This document shows positions 59,108-64,000 of a stretch of DNA of 64,000 bases, one piece after another. The position numbers were made by a program, and so were the translations under genes. Each line of letters starts with the position of its first letter. The first letter of the stretch is position 1. A model generated the notes under the pieces. It saw nothing but the letters and a program-made list of their open reading frames with translations, ran no database searches and was not told where the DNA came from. Location: contig NZ_LT629758.1 in assembly GCF_900104725.1 (NCBI RefSeq), forward strand, positions 8,890,001 to 8,954,000. Direction: 5' to 3'. This DNA is from Actinoplanes derwentensis. Lineage in GTDB: Bacteria; Actinomycetota; Actinomycetes; Mycobacteriales; Micromonosporaceae.

Positions 59108-60120
59108 ACATCGACCTCGCGGCGCTGCGCGCCCTGGAGCGCGAGCGGGAGATCCCGTTCGAGACCATTATCTCGGCAATCGAGACCGCGTTGCTGACCG
59201 CTTACCGGCACACCGACGGCGCCGAGAGCCACGCCCGGGTGGAGATCAACCGCAAGAGCGGGGTGGCCTCCGTCCTGGCACAGGAGTTCGACGCGGACGG
59301 CACGAAGGTGCGGGAGTGGGACGACACCCCGCACGACTTCGGCCGGATCTCGGCGATGACCGCCAAGCAGGTGATCCTCCAGCGTCTGCGGGAGGCCACT
59401 GACGAGCAGCACTTCGGTGAGTACGCGGGGCGCGACGGCGACCTCATCACCGGTGTGGTGCAGGCCGACGCCGCGCGTGCCGAGAAGGGCATCGTGTCCG
59501 TCGATCTCGGCAAGATCGAGGGGTCGCTGCCGCAGTCCGAGCAGGTGCCGGGGGAGACGTACCCGCACGGCACCCGGATCCGCTGCATCGTGGTGCACGT
59601 GGCCAAGGGTTTCCGTGGTCCGCAGGTCACCCTGTCCCGCTCGCACCCGGCTCTGGTGAAGAAGCTCTTCGCCCTCGAAGTGCCGGAGATCGCCGACGGG
59701 ACCGTGGAGATCGCCGCGATCGCCCGTGAGGCAGGTCACCGGACGAAGATCGCGGTGAAGTCCACCGTTCAGGGTGTGAACGCCAAGGGCGCCTGCATCG
59801 GCCCGATGGGCCAGCGGGTCCGGGCGGTCATGAGCGAACTGCACGGCGAGAAGATCGACATCATCGACTGGTCGGACGACCCGGCCCAGTTCGTCGGTAA
59901 CGCGCTCTCCCCGGCCAAGGCGCTGCGGGTCGAGGTGGTCGACGCGGCCAGCCGGACGGCCCGGGTCACCGTGCCGGATTTCCAGCTCTCGCTGGCGATC
60001 GGCAGGGAGGGGCAGAACGCCCGTCTCGCTGCCCGTCTGACCGGATGGCGCATCGATATCCGTCCGGACAGCGAGCCCGCCGGAGTCTCGGACCGTGATG
60101 CGGCCGGGACGGGGAACTGA
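59104..60120 (+). CDS. nusA: transcription termination/antitermination factor NusA
   Basis: 338 residues. The N-terminal domain ([31 protein letters not shown]), S1 domain ([40 protein letters not shown]), KH1 ([50 protein letters not shown]) and KH2 ([25 protein letters not shown]) are in order. It lacks the C-terminal acidic repeats of E. coli NusA, as in other Actinobacteria. It pauses RNA polymerase and links transcription to translation. Starts with GTG. Confidence 0.96.
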   Translation: MNIDLAALRALEREREIPFETIISAIETALLTAYRHTDGAESHARVEINRKSGVASVLAQEFDADGTKVREWDDTPHDFGRISAMTAKQVILQRLREATDEQHFGEYAGRDGDLITGVVQADAARAEKGIVSVDLGKIEGSLPQSEQVPGETYPHGTRIRCIVVHVAKGFRGPQVTLSRSHPALVKKLFALEVPEIADGTVEIAAIAREAGHRTKIAVKSTVQGVNAKGACIGPMGQRVRAVMSELHGEKIDIIDWSDDPAQFVGNALSPAKALRVEVVDAASRTARVTVPDFQLSLAIGREGQNARLAARLTGWRIDIRPDSEPAGVSDRDAAGTGN

Positions 60121-60484
60121 CCGGATACGCGTCCGGCGCGATCGAGGGGTAGACTTGAACTCGGTCGGCCCGACGCGAACCTGCGTCGGATGCCGCAAAC
60201 GCGAGCCGGCCGCTTCATTGCTGCGGTTCATCGCGGCAGAAACAGAGGGAAACCTCCGGCTTCTGCCTGATCCGGGCCGCCGACTGCCGGGCCGGGGAGC
60301 ACACTTGCACCCCGATCCGGCCTGCTTCACGCAAGCAGAGCGACGTCGCGCTTTCGGGCGTGCGTTGCGTCTCACTGGTTTTGCTGACCCCGAGCTGCTC
60401 GCGGAGCACATCCGCGCGGTCTCCGTGCCGCGTGGAACCACCGATGACGAGGCGTCGGCGCCTCGTCACGACCCAGCAAGGTAG
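60095..60484 (+). CDS. ylxR: YlxR family RNA-binding protein (RnpM-like)
   Basis: 129 residues with a start that is not fixed. [24 protein letters not shown] is the YlxR core, and [35 protein letters not shown] completes it. GTG 60095 with CGGAG 9 nt upstream overlaps the nusA end by 26 bp; a TTG at 60155 is a possible later start. A -10-like TAGACT is at 60150. YlxR-type proteins bind RNA and modulate ribosome or RNase P function. Confidence 0.88.
   Translation: MMRPGRGTDRIRVRRDRGVDLNSVGPTRTCVGCRKREPAASLLRFIAAETEGNLRLLPDPGRRLPGRGAHLHPDPACFTQAERRRAFGRALRLTGFADPELLAEHIRAVSVPRGTTDDEASAPRHDPAR
60150..60155 (+). promoter_or_regulatory. -10-like box TAGACT in ylxR
   Basis: TAGACT lies inside the 5' part of the ylxR frame and could drive a shorter ylxR-infB transcript starting near 60162. 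Confidence 0.3.
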
Positions 60485-60544
60485 GACGACCCAGATGAGC
60501 ACACGATGAAGTCCCTGAAATGAACAGGCTTCTAGTGCACGAGT

Positions 60545-60577
60545 GAGGTCTCTGCGGGTACTGCTCGCACGGACCTC
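60545..60577 (+). promoter_or_regulatory. hairpin upstream of infB
   Basis: GAGGTC pairs with GACCTC and, inside, TGCG pairs with CGCA. It ends 15 nt before the infB GTG, next to the AGGAG site, so it could modulate translation. Confidence 0.4.
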
Positions 60578-60592
60578 AAAGTGAGGAGTGCA

Positions 60593-63500
60593 GTGCCAGG
60601 CAAGGCCCGCGTACACGAGCTCGCCAAAGAGCTCGGGGTCGACAGCAAGACCGTTCTCGCCACGCTCAAGGACATGGGCGAGTTCGTCAAATCCGCATCG
60701 AGCACCGTCGAGGCCCCCGTGGCCCGTCGGCTCCGTGGTGCTCTGGAGCAGGGTGGCGCCATCCCGGCGTCCTCGCCCTCTCCGGCGCCCAGTGCTCCCA
60801 CCGCAGGTGGATCGAGCGCGTCGTCTCCGTCCCCGCGCCCCGGACCCCCGATGGGGCGGCCTCAGCCGCCGCGCCGGCCGGGCCCGCCGCAGGGTGGAGC
60901 ACCCAACAACACACCTACCTCTCCGGCGCCGGCGCCCGGACCGGCTTTCTCCGGTCCGAAGCCTCCGGTTCCCGGTCGTCCGGGCCCCCGGCCCGGCCCG
61001 ATCGCGAAGCCGGCGAGCGCCCACGACATCGAGGTGGCCGCTGCCGAGGCTCGCGCCCAGGCGCTGAAGGCCGAGCAGGAAGCCTCGGTCAAGGCCGTCC
61101 GTGAGGCGCAGGCCGCCCGTTCGCGGGATGCCGAGCGCCGTCCGCAGGGCACGACCGAGGCCGGCGCTCCGCGCGGTCCTCGTCCGCCCGGTCCGGGCAG
61201 TGTCCCGCCGCGTCCGGGTTCCCCGGCCGCCGGCCGTAACCAGGGTGGCGCCCCCGGTGGCCCCCGTCCCGGTCCTGCTGGTGGCGCTCCGCGTCCGCCG
61301 GCCCGTGGCCCGGGTAACAACCCGTTCGGTGTCTCCGGCGGTGGCGCTCCGCGTCCCTCGCCGGCCGGCATGCCGCGCCCGAACCAGCCGGGCATGCCGC
61401 CCCGGCCGAGCCCTGCCTCGATGCCGCCGCGGCCCAGTCCCTCTTCCATGCCGTCGCAGCGCCCGGCTCGTCCGGGTGGTCCCGGTGCCGGTGGCGCGGG
61501 TCGTCCCGGTGGTCCCGGTGCGGGTCGTGGCGGTCCCGGCGGCGGTGCCGGTGGCGGTGGCTACCGCGGTGGCGGTGCCGGTGCCGGTGGCGGTTTCCGT
61601 CCCGGTGGTGGCGGCGGCGCTGGTGGCGGTTTCCGTCCCGGTGGTGGCGGCGGTGCCGGTGGCGGTTTCCGTCCCGGTGGTCCCGGCGCTGGTGGCGGCG
61701 GTCCGGTCGGCGGTGCTCCGGGTCGTCCCGGTGGCGGCGGTGGCCGTGGTCGTGGCGGCGGTGCCGCGGGTGCCTTCGGGCGTCCGGGTGGCCGGCCGAC
61801 CCGTGGCCGGAAGTCGAAGAAGCAGCGGCGTCAAGAGTTCGACAATCTGTCGGCTCCGCAGATGTCGTCCGGTGCCCCCCGGGGTAACGGCCAGGAGATC
61901 CGGATGTCCCGTGGGGCGTCCCTCTCCGACTTCGCCGACAAGATCAACGCGAACCCGGGCTCGCTCGTCCAGGAGATGTTCAACCTGGGCGAGATGGTGA
62001 CCGCCACGCAGTCGGTGTCCGACGACACCCTGCTGCTGCTCGGCGAGCACCTGGGCTTCACCGTCGTGATCGTCAGCCCCGAGGACGAGGATCGCGAGCT
62101 GCTCGCGCAGTTCGACATCGACCTCGATGCCGCGGTCGCTGAGGACCGTCTGGTGACTCGTCCGCCGGTCGTGACCGTCATGGGTCACGTCGACCACGGT
62201 AAGACGAAGCTGCTCGACGCGATCCGCAAGACCAACGTGGTCGCCGGTGAGGCGGGTGGCATCACCCAGCACATCGGTGCCTACCAGGTCGTCGTCCCCC
62301 ACCAGGGACAGGACCGGGCGATCACCTTCATCGACACCCCGGGTCACGAGGCGTTCACCGCCATGCGTGCTCGTGGTGCCAAGGTCACCGACATCGTGAT
62401 CCTGGTGGTCGCGGCCGACGACGGCGTCATGCCGCAGACGGTCGAGGCCCTCAACCACGCCAAGGCGGCCGACGTGCCGATCGTGGTCGCGGTGAACAAG
62501 GTCGACAAGCCGGACGCCAACCCGGACAAGGTCCGGCAGCAGCTGACCGACTACGGCCTGCTCGCTGAGGAGTACGGCGGCGAGACGATGTTCGTCAACG
62601 TCGCGGCCAAGCCCGGCATCGGCATCGACGAGCTTCTCGAAGCCGTCCTGCTGACCGCCGACGCGGCGCTCGAGCTGACCGCCCCGATCGACGGCCCCGC
62701 CCAGGGTGTCGCGGTCGAGGCACACCTGGACAAGGGTCGCGGTGCCGTGGCCACCGTCCTGGTGCAGAAGGGCACGCTGCGGGCCGGCGACTCGATCGTG
62801 GCGGGTGGCGCGCACGGTCGTGTCCGCGCCATGCTCGACGAGAACGGCAACCAGATCGCTGAGGCGGGCCCGGCCCGTCCGGTCCTGGTGCTCGGTCTGA
62901 CCTCGGTTCCCGCCGCGGGCGACACGTTCCTCGCGGCTGAGGACGACCGCACCGTGCGGCAGATCGCCGAGCAGCGGCAGGCTCGCCGTCGTGCGGCGAC
63001 CTTCGCGAACTCGCGTCGTCCGAAGTCTCTCGACGAGATGATGCGCGACATCAAGGAGGGCGAGAAGGCTTCGCTCACCCTGGTCATCAAGGGCGACGGC
63101 TCCGGTTCGGTCGAGGCCCTCGAAGAGTCGCTGTTCAACATCAAGATCCCGGACGAGATCCAGCTCAAGGTCATCCACCGCGGTGTCGGTGCGATCACCG
63201 AGAGTGACGTCAACCTGGCGTCGGCCTCGTCCGAGCAGACCGCGACGATCATCGGCTTCAATGTCCGGGCCTCGAACAAGGTCAAGGAGATGGCCGACCG
63301 CGCCGGCGTGGAGATCCGCTACTACAGCGTGATCTACCAGGCCATCGAGGAGATCGAGGCGGCGCTCAAGGGCCTGCTCAAGCCGGAGTTCGAAGAGGTC
63401 GAGCTGGGCACCGCGGAGATCCGCGAGGTCTTCCGCTCGTCCAAGATCGGTCTCATCGCCGGCTGTATCGTCCGGTCGGGCCTCATCCGCCGCAACACCA

Positions 63501-63691
63501 AGGCGCGGGTTCTGCGCGATGGTGTCGTGGTGGCCGAGAGCGTCACGATCAGCTCGCTCAAGCGGTTCAAGGACGACGCCACCGAGGTCCGTGAGGGCTT
63601 CGAGTGTGGTCTGACGCTGCAGGGTTACGGTTCGCCGCAGCCCGGCGACGTGATCGAGACCTGGGAGATGCGCGAGAAGGTTCGCGCGTAA
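60593..63691 (+). CDS. infB: translation initiation factor IF-2
   Basis: 1032 residues from GTG 60593, preceded by AGGAG 7 nt upstream; GTG 60581 would add four. The N-terminal DUF ([47 protein letters not shown]) precedes about 340 Gly/Pro-rich residues. The GTPase domain begins near 530 ([28 protein letters not shown]), then domains II-IV ([47 protein letters not shown]). It brings fMet-tRNA to the 30S subunit. It is longer than in E. coli because of the Gly-rich linker. Confidence 0.96.
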   Translation: MPGKARVHELAKELGVDSKTVLATLKDMGEFVKSASSTVEAPVARRLRGALEQGGAIPASSPSPAPSAPTAGGSSASSPSPRPGPPMGRPQPPRRPGPPQGGAPNNTPTSPAPAPGPAFSGPKPPVPGRPGPRPGPIAKPASAHDIEVAAAEARAQALKAEQEASVKAVREAQAARSRDAERRPQGTTEAGAPRGPRPPGPGSVPPRPGSPAAGRNQGGAPGGPRPGPAGGAPRPPARGPGNNPFGVSGGGAPRPSPAGMPRPNQPGMPPRPSPASMPPRPSPSSMPSQRPARPGGPGAGGAGRPGGPGAGRGGPGGGAGGGGYRGGGAGAGGGFRPGGGGGAGGGFRPGGGGGAGGGFRPGGPGAGGGGPVGGAPGRPGGGGGRGRGGGAAGAFGRPGGRPTRGRKSKKQRRQEFDNLSAPQMSSGAPRGNGQEIRMSRGASLSDFADKINANPGSLVQEMFNLGEMVTATQSVSDDTLLLLGEHLGFTVVIVSPEDEDRELLAQFDIDLDAAVAEDRLVTRPPVVTVMGHVDHGKTKLLDAIRKTNVVAGEAGGITQHIGAYQVVVPHQGQDRAITFIDTPGHEAFTAMRARGAKVTDIVILVVAADDGVMPQTVEALNHAKAADVPIVVAVNKVDKPDANPDKVRQQLTDYGLLAEEYGGETMFVNVAAKPGIGIDELLEAVLLTADAALELTAPIDGPAQGVAVEAHLDKGRGAVATVLVQKGTLRAGDSIVAGGAHGRVRAMLDENGNQIAEAGPARPVLVLGLTSVPAAGDTFLAAEDDRTVRQIAEQRQARRRAATFANSRRPKSLDEMMRDIKEGEKASLTLVIKGDGSGSVEALEESLFNIKIPDEIQLKVIHRGVGAITESDVNLASASSEQTATIIGFNVRASNKVKEMADRAGVEIRYYSVIYQAIEEIEAALKGLLKPEFEEVELGTAEIREVFRSSKIGLIAGCIVRSGLIRRNTKARVLRDGVVVAESVTISSLKRFKDDATEVREGFECGLTLQGYGSPQPGDVIETWEMREKVRA
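61583..61690 (+). repeat. three 36-bp tandem repeats in infB
   Basis: Each unit encodes [12 protein letters not shown] or a close variant. The repeats start at 61583, 61619 and 61655 and lie in the Gly-rich linker. Confidence 0.8.
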
Positions 63692-63703
63692 CACCATGCG
63701 GTG

Positions 63704-63746
63704 AGCGGCCCCGGTGCTTCGGCATCGGGGCCGCTTTCTTTTTTCT
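63704..63746 (+). terminator. infB terminator with TTCG loop and U-tract
   Basis: AGCGGCCCCGGTGC pairs with GCATCGGGGCCGCT (one G-U) around a stable TTCG loop, followed by a run of T (63735-63746). It is the most classic intrinsic terminator in the window. Confidence 0.92.
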
Positions 63747-63862
63747 GGTACGAGTGTCGAAACGGTCCCGCCGGGTCCCCGCGAGACAGGCGGTGGTCCG
63801 GACCGTCGCGCGGCCGCCGGGCCGGATCCGGTGGCCGGGGTACGGGCTGGGAGGATGTCGGC

Positions 63863-64000
63863 ATGTCCCGGTATGCCATGCTGCTCGCCCCGTCCGCCAA
63901 TCGTGTCTACGCCGATCAGGCGTCCCGCATGTCCCAGGCGGAGTTGGCCGCGTTCGGCGCGGTGCTCTCCTCGGGACTCGACGACATCGACGTGGCCGTG
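63863..64000 (+). CDS. uncharacterised protein, N-terminus (partial)
   Basis: The first 46 codons only; the gene runs off the right edge. The start ATG 63863 follows GGGAGG by 8 nt. The visible protein reads MSRYAMLLAPSANRVYADQA, then SRMSQAELAAFGAVLSSGLD, then DIDVAV. I do not recognise a family from this fragment. The usual downstream neighbours of infB (DUF503, rbfA) are not recognisable in it. Confidence 0.6.
   Translation, partial: MSRYAMLLAPSANRVYADQASRMSQAELAAFGAVLSSGLDDIDVAV

Noticed and set aside
60215..63697. A 1160-residue open frame on the minus strand opposite infB
   Set aside because: It is a GC-driven shadow: Arg/Gly/Thr-rich composition follows the infB linker repeats and it has no recognisable domain.

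Overview
The window is about 70% GC and carries the conserved actinobacterial block ffh ... rpsP-khpA-rimM-trmD-rplS-lepB-rnhB ... rpsB-tsf-pyrH-frr-cdsA-rlmN ... dxr-rip1-ispG ... map ... rimP-nusA-ylxR-infB. GTG and TTG starts, 4-bp start/stop overlaps and long Ala/Pro/Gly-rich protein tails are frequent. Gene content suggests Micromonosporaceae, probably Actinoplanes or a close relative. This is inference: there is no rRNA gene to confirm it.

Layout. 1-1.9 kb: surface-glycan genes (sugar-nucleotide dehydrogenase start, Stealth phosphotransferase). 2-6.3 kb: ffh, two Uma2-type proteins and an amidohydrolase. 6.3-8.2 kb: a SigE-type sigma factor with a membrane-anchored beta-propeller partner. 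8.3-10.3 kb: an archaeal/eukaryal-type prolyl-tRNA synthetase and a DUF402 protein. 10.5-16.6 kb: ribosome and RNA maturation genes, tandem signal peptidases, RNase HII and an M23 peptidase. 16.6-25.5 kb: class V aminotransferase, XerC with a repeat insert, a sparse accessory patch (GntR, small Cys protein, AlpA-like protein), then DprA, ComM and YraN. 25.8-32.9 kb: rpsB to rlmN and a DivIVA-like protein. 33-37.3 kb: an MBL-Rieske fusion, a CrtI-type oxidoreductase and a BrkB-type membrane protein. 37.3-41.9 kb: dxr-rip1-ispG plus a GNAT gene. 42-48 kb: PadR, an F420-type enzyme, an ABC-2 exporter and a MerR/two-component operon. 48.7-55.3 kb: a gamma-glutamylation catabolic cluster (permease, glutamine-synthetase-like ligase, aldehyde dehydrogenase, SDR, two C26 hydrolases). 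55.3-58.3 kb: anti-sigma-like ATPase, map, a nucleotidyltransferase and two ferritin-like proteins. 58.4-63.7 kb: rimP-nusA-ylxR-infB, then the start of an unknown gene.

Two regulatory themes recur. Many genes have a TANNNT -10 box 6-8 nt upstream of the start codon with no Shine-Dalgarno, which predicts leaderless mRNAs. Several genes (xerC, dprA, infB, and the 3' ends of padR and gntR) carry short tandem repeats. Strong GC-rich hairpin terminators separate the transcription units. No tRNA, rRNA, CRISPR array or intact insertion sequence was found.
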